Positions 35,421 to 44,145 are shown, counted from the first letter of the stretch. The stretch is 64,000 nt of DNA from Peptococcaceae bacterium (GCA_012517475.1 JAAYUV010000022.1:1-64000), one strand, 5' to 3'. A program made the numbers and translations. The notes: generated from the sequence alone by a model not told the origin.

Positions 35421-36083
35421 ATGAAAGTTGTCGTAATTGCCAACGGAGAGTGGGATGCTCACTGGGGGCAGATGAAATTAGAACAGGAAAAAATTGATTG
35501 CTTGATATGTGCGGATGGAGGCGGAAATCTGGCCATCTCTTCCGGCAAAGTCCCGGATATTCTTGTAGGTGATCTCGATTCTATTACACCTGAAAACTTA
35601 AAAATATGCAGGGAGAATAATACTCAAATTGAGGAATATCCGAGGAAAAAAAATGAGACGGACCTTGAACTGGCTTTAAAGTATGCGGAAACGGTTCTTC
35701 AATCCCATGGAAAACAGGAAGATGAAATCCATCTGTATGCAGGCGGGGGTAAAAGGCTGGATCATTTACTCGGCAATATAGCCTTATTGCTGCATGCAGC
35801 TGAAAACAACCGAAGAGTAAAAATGATCGACCAAACTTTTTCGGCATGGGTTATCCTTCCGGGTAAAGAAACGATTTGCGGAATCCCCGGGCAGGAATTA
35901 TCGCTTATCCCCCTGTCTGAAAGCGCTGAAGTGACCTCACGGGGTTTGTATTATGAATTAAACCGCCTTTGCCTCAGGCAAGATACTGCCAGGGGAATCA
36001 GTAACGTATTCCGGGACAACGGGGCGGAAATAGAAGTCCATCATGGTAAGGTGTTCCTTGTTCTTCTGGAGAAAAAGAGCTAA
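35421..36083 (+). CDS. thiN: Thiamine pyrophosphokinase
   Basis: 220 residues. It phosphorylates thiamine to TPP. Family motifs: ICADGGGNLAISSGKVPDILVGDLDSI, EYPRKKNETDLELALKYA and YAGGGKRLDHLLGNIALL. The C-terminal beta domain carries the substrate-binding Ser/Leu stretch (GQELSLIPLSESAEVTSRGLYYEL). The ATG at 35421 has AAGG upstream and lies just after rpe; an overlapping frame from 35253 inside rpe is spurious. Confidence 0.92.
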   Translation: MKVVVIANGEWDAHWGQMKLEQEKIDCLICADGGGNLAISSGKVPDILVGDLDSITPENLKICRENNTQIEEYPRKKNETDLELALKYAETVLQSHGKQEDEIHLYAGGGKRLDHLLGNIALLLHAAENNRRVKMIDQTFSAWVILPGKETICGIPGQELSLIPLSESAEVTSRGLYYELNRLCLRQDTARGISNVFRDNGAEIEVHHGKVFLVLLEKKS

Positions 36084-36109
36084 AGAAAACTCAATACAAA
36101 ATTGCATAT

Positions 36110-36146
36110 TTGTCCAAAAATTAAAAGCCCCGGTAAAACCGGGGCT
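36110..36146 (-). terminator. Terminator of rpmB
   Basis: A perfect 9-bp stem AGCCCCGGT/ACCGGGGCT (36126-36146) is followed on the minus strand by TTTAATTTTT. It may also stop convergent thiN transcription. Confidence 0.85.
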
Positions 36147-36207
36147 AATTGAACTATTTCATGAAGTCCAATATAAATTGTTCTTTTATCAGCGTAAGAA
36201 AACCGAA

Positions 36208-36399
36208 TCAAATTGCACGCTGAACTTTACCGGAACGCAGGCATCTTGTGCAGACCTTGACATGGGTGGGAGTGCCGTTTACGACAGCCCGGACACGCTG
36301 GAGGTTCGGTTTCCAGGTACGCTTAGAGCGAATATGGGAGTGACTGACATTCATTCCTGTAGAAACTCCTTTACCGCAAATCGCACAAATATTAGCCAT
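36208..36399 (-). CDS. rpmB: 50S ribosomal protein L28, zinc-ribbon form
   Basis: 63 residues: MANICAICGKGVSTGMNVSHSHIRSKRTWKPNLQRVR is typical L28. The CAIC and CTRC pairs mark the zinc-binding (C+) variant. The ATG at 36399 has AAAAGGAGG 8 nt upstream; a longer frame from 36432 adds 11 unconserved residues. The gene stands alone on the minus strand between thiN and asp23, as in many Firmicutes. Confidence 0.95.
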   Translation of the reverse strand: MANICAICGKGVSTGMNVSHSHIRSKRTWKPNLQRVRAVVNGTPTHVKVCTRCLRSGKVQRAI

Positions 36400-36438
36400 G
36401 ATTACTACCTCCTTTTCACCCAAAAATGACACTACTAC

Positions 36439-36467
36439 AGTTTAGCAGATCATAAGAAAATTGGCAA
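36439..36467 (-). promoter_or_regulatory. Candidate sigma-A promoter of rpmB
   Basis: On the minus strand TTGCCA (36462-36467) and TAAACT (36439-36444) are spaced by 17 bp, about 40 bp before the rpmB start. Confidence 0.55.
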
Positions 36468-36615
36468 GAGGATAAGTGGAAGCCGACATATAAAAAAAGG
36501 AATTGTATGATATTATAAAAAATTCATGCTCAATGAGGTTATACCATAAAAAGTTCAATTGAAAAAATTTCTGTATTTGACTAAAACCTGTTTAGTATAT
36601 TATCCTATTTGTAAA

Positions 36616-36624
36616 TGATATAAT
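36616..36624 (+). promoter_or_regulatory. Extended -10 promoter for the asp23-DAK2 unit
   Basis: TGATATAAT gives an extended -10 with TATAAT at 36619-36624. It lies in the 346-bp divergent gap 36400-36745, which otherwise holds only the rpmB promoter and A/T-rich sequence. A second possible box pair, TTGACT/TATTAT at 36577-36603, has only 15-bp spacing. Confidence 0.5.
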
Positions 36625-36745
36625 CATCCATATCATGTAAAAAAATGAAGTTGTCCTTAGGTTTAAGCAGTTTAATTATTGAATAATTTTTAACAGAAAA
36701 CTATTTAATGTCCAATAATACCTTGAGAAAGTGAGGTTTCAAAAG

Positions 36746-37102
36746 ATGGGGAAACTAATGGAAACCAAACTGGGGAAAGTAGAAATTTCTGAAGAAGTAA
36801 TTGCTACTATTGCCGGGGCAGCGGCGATCGAATGTTATGGATTAGTGGGGATGGCTTCCCGAAAAATCTCCGATGGTGTTTCGGGCTTGTTAAAAAGAGA
36901 GAACTTATCTAAGGGTGTTGTTGTTACTTTCAGGGAAAATACTGTTGTGATTGATCTGAATATCATTGTTGGCTACGGTATCAAGATCTCAGAAGTTGCT
37001 TCCAACGTCATGGATAGGGTCCGTTATACTGTTGAAACCATGACTGGACTTCAAGTCGCAGAAGTAAATGTAAACGTTCAAGGAGTAAGGTTTTTAGAAT
37101 AG
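36746..37102 (+). CDS. Asp23/Gls24-family protein (YloU-like)
   Basis: 118 residues: KLGKVEISEEVIATIAGAAAIECYGLVGMASRK and the later GYGIKISEVASNVMDRVRYTVETMTGLQVAEVNVNVQGV define the Asp23 family. Proteins of this group are cytoplasmic or membrane-associated and linked to envelope homeostasis. It sits directly before the DAK2 gene, as yloU precedes yloV in Bacillus. ATG 36746 follows GTGAGG; GTG 36731 and ATG 36758 are alternatives. Confidence 0.9.
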   Translation: MGKLMETKLGKVEISEEVIATIAGAAAIECYGLVGMASRKISDGVSGLLKRENLSKGVVVTFRENTVVIDLNIIVGYGIKISEVASNVMDRVRYTVETMTGLQVAEVNVNVQGVRFLE

Positions 37103-37148
37103 TAAAAAAACGGAATGCAGACCTTATTGATGAGTAGGAGGATAAGTT

Positions 37149-38858
37149 TTGAAAGTGGTGACTGACTCGAAAACCGTGACGATGGACGGAAATAAGTTTA
37201 AAGAATTGTTGAGATCGGGGTCCGGACTTTTAGAACAGAAAAAGAAGGAAATCGATGCTTTAAATGTTTTTCCGGTTCCCGATGGGGATACCGGAACAAA
37301 TATGAATTTAACTTTTCGGGCTGCATTTCAAGCAGCTGACAAAGTAACCGGGAATTCTATCTATGAGGTGGCCGGAGCTGCGTCAGCTGGTTCTCTGATG
37401 GGTGCCAGGGGGAATTCGGGTGTAATCTTATCACAGATTATGAGGGGGATTGCCAAGGGCCTGGAGGGACTTAAAGAGGCCAATGCCCTTCAAATTGCTT
37501 ATGCTTTGCAAACCGGGGTGGATACAGCTTATAAAGCTGTAATGAAACCGGTAGAAGGGACGATTTTGACCGTTTCACGGGAGACTGCCCGAGGGGCGCT
37601 GAGTAAAGCAAAAAGCGGAGAAACGGATATTCTTGAAGTGTTAAAGGCGGGTTTTGACAGGGGTAACGCTGCTTTAATACGTACCCCCGAGATGCTGCCT
37701 GTACTGAAACAGGCAGGAGTGGTAGATGCAGGTGGACAAGGTTTTCTTACCATTATCAATGGCTGGGTTTTTGCTTTGGAAGGCAAATCTCCTATCCTTA
37801 CAGGTCCGAAAATTGAAGATTTCCGCGAACCTGTAAATATTGGGATTGCTGCAGTGGAAAGTCTGGAATATCCTTACTGTACAGAATTCTTAGTAAAAGG
37901 AAAAGAACTTGATCCGGATACGATAAGACAAAAATTATCCAATGAGGGAGATTGTTTATTGGTCGTTGGAACCGATGGAGTGGTGAAAATACACATTCAT
38001 ACTAAAAATCCCGGGTGGATTCTAGACTATGCGATAAAGCTCGGAAGTTTACATGAAGTCCAGATTCATAATATGCTGGAACAGAATGAAGCTGCAGCTC
38101 ATAAGGCAAAGGAGTCATCAGAGGGAAATTTTGACAGCACCGGCTCATCTGAGAAAATTCCGGATAGGATTGCCGCTCCTTCCACTGATATAGAATTTAA
38201 AGAATATGGTATCGTAGCAGTCTCTATGGGAGAAGGAATTGCCGAAATATTTAAAAGCCTGGGAGTGGACCAGGTTGTCTTTGGCGGGCAGACCATGAAT
38301 CCGAGCACAAGTGATTTAGCTGAAGCTGTCATGAGAGTTCCGGCTCGTACCGTATACATTCTACCGAATAACGGCAATATTATTATGGCTGCAAGCCAGG
38401 TGAATGAGATCGTTGAGGGTCGGGAAGTTTATGTAATATCGACAAAATCTATTCCTCAAGCCATTACCGCCCTTCTGGCTTTTAATGCCGATAACACTCC
38501 TGAAGAAAATTTTCAGGGAATGTCCAATGCCTTATCCCAGGTTACTTCAGGAGAAGTGACTTATGCTGTAAGAAATTCACAATATGGAGATCTCGAAATC
38601 TCTGAGGGTGATATTTTGGGGCTGGTAGAAGATAAAATTAGCACAACAGGAAGGAATATATTTGAAGTAGCCAAGAAAGTTTTTGAGAAAATGAATTGGC
38701 GGGATAAAGATCTGATCACAGTTTTTTATGGAAAAGACATGGCCGAAGAAGATGTTGAAATCCTGGCTGATTGGTTGAAAAAGGAGAAACCGGATATCGA
38801 AGTGGAAGTATACTCAGGAAAACAGCCATTATACTATTATATTTTCGGTGTTGAATAA
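37149..38858 (+). CDS. DAK2 domain fatty-acid kinase-like protein (FakA/YloV)
   Basis: 569 residues. The N-terminal DAK2 (DhaL-like) domain has LNVFPVPDGDTGTNMNLTF, whose Asp residues bind Mg-ATP, and GARGNSGVILSQIMRGI. A middle domain and a C-terminal DegV-like half (VAVSMGEGIAEIFKSLGVDQVVFGGQTMNPSTSDL) follow. Relatives phosphorylate fatty acids bound to FakB (DegV) proteins for phospholipid synthesis. The start is TTG at 37149 with AGGAGG 7 nt upstream. No fakB is visible nearby. Confidence 0.88.
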   Translation: MKVVTDSKTVTMDGNKFKELLRSGSGLLEQKKKEIDALNVFPVPDGDTGTNMNLTFRAAFQAADKVTGNSIYEVAGAASAGSLMGARGNSGVILSQIMRGIAKGLEGLKEANALQIAYALQTGVDTAYKAVMKPVEGTILTVSRETARGALSKAKSGETDILEVLKAGFDRGNAALIRTPEMLPVLKQAGVVDAGGQGFLTIINGWVFALEGKSPILTGPKIEDFREPVNIGIAAVESLEYPYCTEFLVKGKELDPDTIRQKLSNEGDCLLVVGTDGVVKIHIHTKNPGWILDYAIKLGSLHEVQIHNMLEQNEAAAHKAKESSEGNFDSTGSSEKIPDRIAAPSTDIEFKEYGIVAVSMGEGIAEIFKSLGVDQVVFGGQTMNPSTSDLAEAVMRVPARTVYILPNNGNIIMAASQVNEIVEGREVYVISTKSIPQAITALLAFNADNTPEENFQGMSNALSQVTSGEVTYAVRNSQYGDLEISEGDILGLVEDKISTTGRNIFEVAKKVFEKMNWRDKDLITVFYGKDMAEEDVEILADWLKKEKPDIEVEVYSGKQPLYYYIFGVE

Positions 38859-38866
38859 AACATATT

Positions 38867-38896
38867 CCCTTCGGTTCAAACCGAGGGTTTTTTTTG
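38867..38896 (+). terminator. Rho-independent terminator after the DAK2 gene
   Basis: CCCTTCGGTT pairs with AACCGAGGG (one bulged T) and is followed by eight or nine T residues. Confidence 0.9.
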
Positions 38897-38897
38897 C

Positions 38898-39073
38898 AGA
38901 GAAGCACCTCGCTTGCTGATTTCGCTAATGCACAAAACCTATTGCGGCTCTTTGCCATCCGTGGCCTTGTCGCTCCTTGTCATCCATGACACCGCGACAT
39001 TAGGCCCTCCGTGGCCGTTAACCGTTGTGCATTTTTACGCTGTATCAGCTTCGCTCCCAACGCTTCTCTGCTT
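38898..39073. repeat. MITE-like palindromic element containing CCATGG repeat copy B
   Basis: GCAGAGAAGC (38898-38907) and its exact complement GCTTCTCTGC (39064-39073) bound the element. A second inverted pair inside is AATGCACAA (38929-38937) and TTGTGCATT (39024-39032). The centre carries the dispersed repeat. It occupies most of the 289-bp gap between the DAK2 terminator and sdaAB and encodes nothing. Confidence 0.75.
38952..39019 (+). repeat. Dispersed CCATGG repeat, copy B (diverged)
   Basis: Reads CCATCCGTGGCC, then TCGCTCCTTGTCATCCATGAC, then ACCGCGACATTAGGCC and CTCCGTGGCC, colinear with copy A at 18067-18129. Base substitutions have eroded two of the CCATGG palindromes to CCGTGG and one to CCATGA. 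Confidence 0.8.
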
Positions 39074-39147
39074 CACGGTTCGCTCTGTAATGTACAAATA
39101 TTGCTGGAGGACGATGAGCTTAAGCTGTACGGTTTAGGGGGGATTGT

Positions 39148-39816
39148 ATGAAAGCCGGTATTTTTGATATGCTTGGGCCCATTATGGTTGGTCCATCCAG
39201 TTCTCATACAGCGGGGGCAGTAAGATTGGGGCTGATGGCCCGGAAGATCTTGGGAACGAATATAACTTCTGCAAAGATAATTCTTCACGGGTCGTTTGCA
39301 GAGACCGGAAAGGGCCATGGAACTCACTTTGCTTTAATTGCCGGCCTGTTGGGAATGCAGCCGGATGACAGCAGGATCAAGCAAGCTCTGGAGATTGCCG
39401 AAAAAGAAAAGATGTTGGTTCAGTTTGAGAATGCCCATCTGGGTGATGTCCATCCGAATTCCGTAAAATTTCTCTTAACGGGGGCGGGCGGAGAAAAAGC
39501 GCAGGTTACGGGATGTTCGGTTGGCGGCGGCAGAATTCTGATCACGGAAGTGAACGAATTTGCGGTAGAATTTACCGGGGAATATCCTGCCCTCGTCCTA
39601 CAGTATTTGGATTCTCCGGGAATGGTGGCAGAAATTACAAAAATTCTGGCGGTTGCCAGGATTAATATTGCACAGATGAGAGTATCCCGAGAAGGAAAAG
39701 GAAGAAAAGCACTGGCGGTTATTGAGACGGATGAGAAAATCAGAAAAGAGGTTCTCCAGGCGATAGGAGAACTAGCTAAGATTGACCGCGTGATGTTCAT
39801 TGAACCGCTAAATTAG
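39148..39816 (+). CDS. sdaAB: L-serine dehydratase, iron-sulfur type, beta subunit
   Basis: 222 residues. The N-terminal half matches the SDH beta domain: FDMLGPIMVGPSSSHTAGAVRLGLMARKIL and HGSFAETGKGHGTHFALIAGLLGM. The last 75 residues form an ACT domain (YPALVLQYLDSPGMVAEITKILAVARINIAQMRVSRE). With the alpha subunit it deaminates L-serine to pyruvate and ammonia. AGGGGGGATT precedes the ATG. Its 3' end lies 14 bp before sdaAA, so the two are one operon. Confidence 0.95.
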   Translation: MKAGIFDMLGPIMVGPSSSHTAGAVRLGLMARKILGTNITSAKIILHGSFAETGKGHGTHFALIAGLLGMQPDDSRIKQALEIAEKEKMLVQFENAHLGDVHPNSVKFLLTGAGGEKAQVTGCSVGGGRILITEVNEFAVEFTGEYPALVLQYLDSPGMVAEITKILAVARINIAQMRVSREGKGRKALAVIETDEKIRKEVLQAIGELAKIDRVMFIEPLN

Positions 39817-39830
39817 GGAGGTTTTCTGAA

Positions 39831-40697
39831 ATGCGTTCTGCTTATGAACTCATCGAAAAGGCCGGCAAGATGAACTGCACAGTCGGTGAAATTATTCTTC
39901 TGGAAGAGTCGGAGATGACTGGAACTCCCAGGGAACAGCTTATAGAGAGAATGAATCAGAATTATATCGTGATGAAGGAATCCGTAGAACAAGGAATGAC
40001 CGGCAAGTGGAAATCCCTTTCCGGTCTTGTTGGCGGGGATGCCGCCAGGATGGAGGCACTGCGGGCCAGCGGAAAAAGCCTTTTGGGTGACCGGATGAAT
40101 CAAGCTGCTGCGCGGGCAATAGCTGTAGCTGAAGTCAACGCAGGCATGGGGAGGATTGTAGCCGCTCCAACAGCCGGATCATGTGGGGTCTTGCCCGGTG
40201 TTCTTCTTACAGTGAGGGATGTTACCGGCACTTCAGACGAGAAAGTGATCATGTCCCTTTTTACAGCTGCAGGTCTGGGTATGGTAATAGCCGAAAGGGC
40301 CAGTGTGTCGGGGGCTGAGGGTGGCTGCCAGGCGGAAATAGGATCTGCCGCAGGGATGGCTGCGGCCGCTGCGGTAGAATTAGCGGGGGGTTCCCCGGAG
40401 GATACCGGGCATGCTGCGGCAATTGCTTTGAAAAGTTTTTTAGGTCTTGTGTGTGATCCGGTAGCCGGATTGGTTGAGGTCCCTTGTGTCAAAAGAAATG
40501 CAATGGCCGCTGTGATTGCTGTTACCGCGGCAGAAATGGTATTGGCGGGAATAAAAAGCGCTATTCCGGTGGATGAGGTCATTGATGCCATGGCGGCAAT
40601 CGGAAGGCAAATGCCCTGCAGTCTGAAGGAAACAGCTCATGGTGGGCTGGCAGTGACGCCAACAGGGGAAAAAATAAGAAATACCTATCATCAATAA
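39831..40697 (+). CDS. sdaAA: L-serine dehydratase, iron-sulfur type, alpha subunit
   Basis: 288 residues. Catalytic subunit with an oxygen-sensitive 4Fe-4S cluster; conserved Cys occur in APTAGSCGVLPGVLL, EVPCVKRNAMAAV and MPCSLKETAHGGLAVTPTG, with GAEGGCQAEIGSAAGMAAAA between. The separate alpha and beta genes are typical of anaerobic Firmicutes. The ribosome site GGGAGG precedes the ATG. Confidence 0.95.
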   Translation: MRSAYELIEKAGKMNCTVGEIILLEESEMTGTPREQLIERMNQNYIVMKESVEQGMTGKWKSLSGLVGGDAARMEALRASGKSLLGDRMNQAAARAIAVAEVNAGMGRIVAAPTAGSCGVLPGVLLTVRDVTGTSDEKVIMSLFTAAGLGMVIAERASVSGAEGGCQAEIGSAAGMAAAAAVELAGGSPEDTGHAAAIALKSFLGLVCDPVAGLVEVPCVKRNAMAAVIAVTAAEMVLAGIKSAIPVDEVIDAMAAIGRQMPCSLKETAHGGLAVTPTGEKIRNTYHQ

Positions 40698-40726
40698 GAT
40701 GAAATATTTTGTGATCGGGTGAGAAT

Positions 40727-43105
40727 GTGTCCGATATAGAACGTATGATTCAAAGCATTCACCGGGCTGTTAGGGCAGAAGAAAAGCAAGGGTTTATTAA
40801 TACCGGAGCAATGGGAAGCTTTAGCCGTTTTTTGCTGGAAACCCTTCCGTCTTTTTCTGATTTTCTTTCAGACGAATTGGTTATGAGGCTTATTCGAATC
40901 ATAGAGGATTATAACCATTCGAGTCCATATCGGAGAAGAGCTCTATTAAGCCAGTTTAAGGACCTTTTTCAAAAGGCTGTAGGGACATCTTCTCCAATCA
41001 TTCATCACAACTTGTCTAAAACAGGTAAAGATATTACCCAAACGGAAGAGAACGTCGTCGTGCAGGCTAATGTTGCTATGAGTAATCATCGTAAAAATCC
41101 CCAGCCTGAAAACAGAAGCATGCAATATATTAAAGGGGTTGGACCTTATCGTGCCAGACAGTTTGAGAATCTTGGCATTCTCACTGTGGAAGATCTTTTT
41201 CGGCATTACCCAAGAAAATATGAGATGAGGTCCAAAAAAAAGATAGAAGACCTTCAGGACGGAGAACTCGCAACGATTACCGGGAAAGTTACTTCTTCTC
41301 AGGTAAGCAGGGGCCGGATCAAGGTCATTAAATTGAATATTGAGCAAGATGGAAGAAACATATACGCTGTTTGGTTTAATCAAATTCATATACCAAAACA
41401 GTTTCCGGCAGGCACTGAGGTAACGGTAACAGGGAAGGTCCAGTGGAACAAACGAATTCCGGAAATATTGGCAAGCGAAATTGTTAAGGGCGATAACAAT
41501 GGGCCGCAGGAAGAGATCGTACCCGTCTACCCCGAGACAGCGGGACTTCATTCCAAAATTATCCGCGGCGTTATCAAAAACGTCTTGAACCAGGCAGAGA
41601 ATATATTTAACGAAATTCTGCCCGGAGAATCTGATCTGTTAGGACGAAGGCAAGCCTATCAGGAAATCCACTTTCCAACCAGCCTGGAAAGCATCCATAA
41701 AGCCAGGGAGAGGCTTGTGGTGGAAGAAGTTCTCTTCCTTCAATTAGCCCTGGCCCGATTGCGTTCTCCGAGTCAGGCAGGGTGGAGCCCCGTCATGAAA
41801 GACGGCGGAGAACTGATCGAAAAGTTTGTCCTTTCTCTTCCCTTTCAGCTCACGGATGCCCAAAAAAGAGTCATTCAAGAGATTTTTAACGATTTGGAAA
41901 ACGGAAAAAAAGGAATGACCCGTTTGGTTCAGGGGGATGTCGGATCGGGCAAAACGGTCGTGGCAATGGCTGCAATCCTCAGGGCGGTCGGATCAGGCTT
42001 TCAGGCAGCCATGATGGCTCCTACCGAAGTTTTGGCCTTGCAGCATTACCAGTCCCTCGAAAATCTTTTTAAGCCTTTGGGAATAGAAGTTGTTTTTCTT
42101 GCAGGAAGCCAGGGAAAAAGTGAAAGAGAACAAATCTTAGGCAGGATATACAGTGGGAAAGCCCATGTTGTAGTCGGAACGCATGCGCTAATCCAAGAAA
42201 CCGTCCGGTTCAACTCTCTGGGTTTGGTGGTTACCGATGAACAACACCGTTTTGGGGTCAGACAAAGATTGTTGCTGGAGGATAAAGGAGAAAATCCACA
42301 TGTATTAGTTATGACGGCTACACCGATTCCAAGGACGCTGGCTCTTACTCTATATGGTGATCTCCAGCTCTCGGTTCTTGATCAAATGCCCGCGGGAAGA
42401 AAGCCGATTATTACCAGGAAAATTTCTGAGCGTAACCGGCCCAATTTGGAGAAATTTTTGGAAAAACATATGTCACTCGGCAGACAAATTTATGTGGTTT
42501 GTCCTTTAGTCGAAGAAACTGAAAAATCGGACCTGGTTTCTGCCACACAGATGGCGGAAAGCTTAAAGGAACGTTTCTGCGGGAGAAAGATTGCCCTACT
42601 GCATGGAAGAATGAAAAGCCAAGAAAAAGAATCGATCATGGAGGGTTTTCGTCAAGGCGAGATTGATATGCTGGTAGCCACTACCGTGGTCGAAGTCGGA
42701 GTAAATGTACCCAATGCCTCCGTGATGGTGGTGGAGGGAGCTGAGCGATTTGGCTTGGCCCAGCTTCATCAGCTCAGAGGGAGAGTAGGCCGGGGCAGGG
42801 AACAATCTTATTGTATCCTTGTCAGCAATATTCAGGACAGTTCCCGCCTGAACATCCTTTGCGGAACGGAAGACGGCTTTAAAATCGCGGAAGAGGATCT
42901 TAAGATCCGGGGGCCGGGGGAGCTGCTCGGACTTCGCCAGCATGGTGTTCCGGAATTGAAGTTGACTGACTTAAGCAAAGACGGGGTCTTTGTGGAAAAA
43001 GCCTACCAAATACTGCAGAAGGCGTTGGACCATCCGGAAAGATATGAAAAACTCTATCATGAAGTAGACAGGCTTTATCCCAAGGATAAAGTGGGTCTCA
43101 ACTGA
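40727..43105 (+). CDS. recG: ATP-dependent DNA helicase RecG
   Basis: 792 residues. The wedge/OB domain (MQYIKGVGPYRARQFENLGILTVEDLFRHYPRKYEMR ... GELATITGKVTSSQVSRG) is followed by helicase motifs: Walker A QGDVGSGKTVVAM near residue 402, DEQHRFGVRQR near 503, MTATPIPRTLAL, and LHQLRGRVGRGREQSYCIL. It remodels stalled forks and Holliday junctions. The first 125 or so residues are an extension beyond the usual 680-residue RecG, helical in character (FSRFLLETLPSFSDFLSDELV). The start is GTG at 40727 after GGGTGAG. Confidence 0.95.
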   Translation: MSDIERMIQSIHRAVRAEEKQGFINTGAMGSFSRFLLETLPSFSDFLSDELVMRLIRIIEDYNHSSPYRRRALLSQFKDLFQKAVGTSSPIIHHNLSKTGKDITQTEENVVVQANVAMSNHRKNPQPENRSMQYIKGVGPYRARQFENLGILTVEDLFRHYPRKYEMRSKKKIEDLQDGELATITGKVTSSQVSRGRIKVIKLNIEQDGRNIYAVWFNQIHIPKQFPAGTEVTVTGKVQWNKRIPEILASEIVKGDNNGPQEEIVPVYPETAGLHSKIIRGVIKNVLNQAENIFNEILPGESDLLGRRQAYQEIHFPTSLESIHKARERLVVEEVLFLQLALARLRSPSQAGWSPVMKDGGELIEKFVLSLPFQLTDAQKRVIQEIFNDLENGKKGMTRLVQGDVGSGKTVVAMAAILRAVGSGFQAAMMAPTEVLALQHYQSLENLFKPLGIEVVFLAGSQGKSEREQILGRIYSGKAHVVVGTHALIQETVRFNSLGLVVTDEQHRFGVRQRLLLEDKGENPHVLVMTATPIPRTLALTLYGDLQLSVLDQMPAGRKPIITRKISERNRPNLEKFLEKHMSLGRQIYVVCPLVEETEKSDLVSATQMAESLKERFCGRKIALLHGRMKSQEKESIMEGFRQGEIDMLVATTVVEVGVNVPNASVMVVEGAERFGLAQLHQLRGRVGRGREQSYCILVSNIQDSSRLNILCGTEDGFKIAEEDLKIRGPGELLGLRQHGVPELKLTDLSKDGVFVEKAYQILQKALDHPERYEKLYHEVDRLYPKDKVGLN

Positions 43106-43119
43106 TCCTGTATATCAAT

Positions 43120-43155
43120 AAATACCAGCAATTAACTGGTATTTTTCTTTTTTTC
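43120..43155 (+). terminator. Terminator after recG
   Basis: AAATACCAG (43120-43128) pairs with CTGGTATTT (43136-43144); the following run TTTTTCTTTTTTT is U-rich. Confidence 0.88.
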
Positions 43156-43197
43156 CTGTTGATACTATTTCTAGAATAATAAGGAGGTTAACAAAGA

Positions 43198-43308
43198 ATG
43201 GCGAAAAAGAATCGGGACAAAATGCAGGAAATGGAGAATGTAAAATATGAAGTAGCTCAAGAAATGGGCTTACCGCAGACTAAATCCAAGAAAAAAGGCA
43301 GCAGATAA
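43198..43308 (+). CDS. Short SASP-like spore protein, 36 residues
   Basis: A small ORF with an excellent ribosome site (AAGGAGG ending 10 nt before the ATG). The product begins MAKKNRDKMQEMENVKYEV, continues AQEMGLPQTKSKKKGSR and is highly charged. The segment VKYEVAQEMGL resembles the first conserved block of alpha/beta-type small acid-soluble spore proteins (LKYEIAxELG), which includes the site cut by the Gpr protease. The second SASP block is absent, so this is half-length. gpr lies 2.7 kb away. It could also be an unrelated small basic protein. Confidence 0.6.
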   Translation: MAKKNRDKMQEMENVKYEVAQEMGLPQTKSKKKGSR

Positions 43309-43348
43309 TTATGGGCTGACAATAGATATACAATTCTAAAATCAGTAA

Positions 43349-43415
43349 AGGGGCCATTGCACAACGAAAGAAAAATAATTTGTAGGCAAAGGCTCCTTTT
43401 TTATCAGGAAATATA
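43349..43415 (+). repeat. Solo copy of the end of the 17.95-18.28 kb element
   Basis: AGGGGCCATTGCACAACGAA followed by ATTTGTAGGCAAAGGCTCC and ATCAGGAAATA matches, in inverted orientation, the right end of the element at 18217-18284, with few substitutions and a small indel. Only one end is present, so it is an IS or MITE remnant. The 166 bp between the stop at 43308 and the next gene hold nothing else recognisable. Confidence 0.75.
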
Positions 43416-43482
43416 AGCGACAACTTGACGTTGAAAATCCGCTGCAGACCTGGCATGAGGAACTGTTGGCAGAAGGCTGCGG

Positions 43483-44145
43483 TTATAGATTAATATTTGA
43501 ACCGGGAACTGTGTTTTCCTTTCTATTCTTTTTATCAGTCCGGTACTGAATATTATTTTTTGGGCATGCGGAAGTACATTTTCCGCAGCATAAGCAATGC
43601 TTCTTTGCTGTTAACATCCCTGAACAGGGGTCAAAGCTCAGACAATTGTTAGGGCAGATATTGATACACCGAAAACAGGCTGAACATTTTTCAGGATTGG
43701 CCAGGTAAGTTTTATACGAAAAACGCCCTAACCAGCTATAAATTATTCCTATCAGACAGTTGCGGTGAGCGCTGGTCTCACCGAACAAAAAGGTTAGGAT
43801 CAAGCCATAAAAAATGATCAGGATAAAAAAAGGGATTCCGGAATTGGTCTTAATAAAGTAAATCATATAGAAAAGCATGCAGAAGAAAAGGATTACGTTT
43901 GTTGTCCGATTGAGCATCACAGGCGTATATTTTTTAAGAGGTGCTTCCGGAAAAACCGGTTTTAATAGGTCGATACTTGTGGATACAGGGCAAAGCCACC
44001 CGCAATATAACCTTCCGAAAAGAGGGACTGCAATTAACCCGGCAAATACCAAAGGCCCCCATAAACCGGTTTTACCGGTATACCATAGAAACAGTATAAC
44101 CCCGAGAAAAAAGACCCTCACGATGAGCCGTATGTTCTTCGTCAT
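43483..44145 (-). CDS. NapH/MauN-like membrane ferredoxin (two 4Fe-4S clusters)
   Basis: 220 residues. About four membrane helices occupy the first 140 residues, with the family motif RLYCGWLCPVSTSIDL between them. The C-terminal part has two ferredoxin clusters: CSACFRCINICPNNC and CLCCGKCTSACPKNN. Such proteins carry electrons between the quinone pool and a periplasmic or cytoplasmic partner. No partner reductase is in the window. The ATG at 44145 follows AAAGGCGG; ATG or GTG codons further up to 44169 are less likely. A partner could be encoded elsewhere. Confidence 0.8.
   Translation of the reverse strand: MTKNIRLIVRVFFLGVILFLWYTGKTGLWGPLVFAGLIAVPLFGRLYCGWLCPVSTSIDLLKPVFPEAPLKKYTPVMLNRTTNVILFFCMLFYMIYFIKTNSGIPFFILIIFYGLILTFLFGETSAHRNCLIGIIYSWLGRFSYKTYLANPEKCSACFRCINICPNNCLSFDPCSGMLTAKKHCLCCGKCTSACPKNNIQYRTDKKNRKENTVPGSNINL

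Noticed and set aside
36043-36429. 128-codon plus-strand frame across the thiN end and rpmB
   Set aside because: It covers the rpmB terminator and the conserved L28 gene on the other strand.
43415-43530. Open frame after the solo element end that might be a transposase fragment
   Set aside because: The translation shows no transposase motif and it runs into the minus-strand ferredoxin gene.
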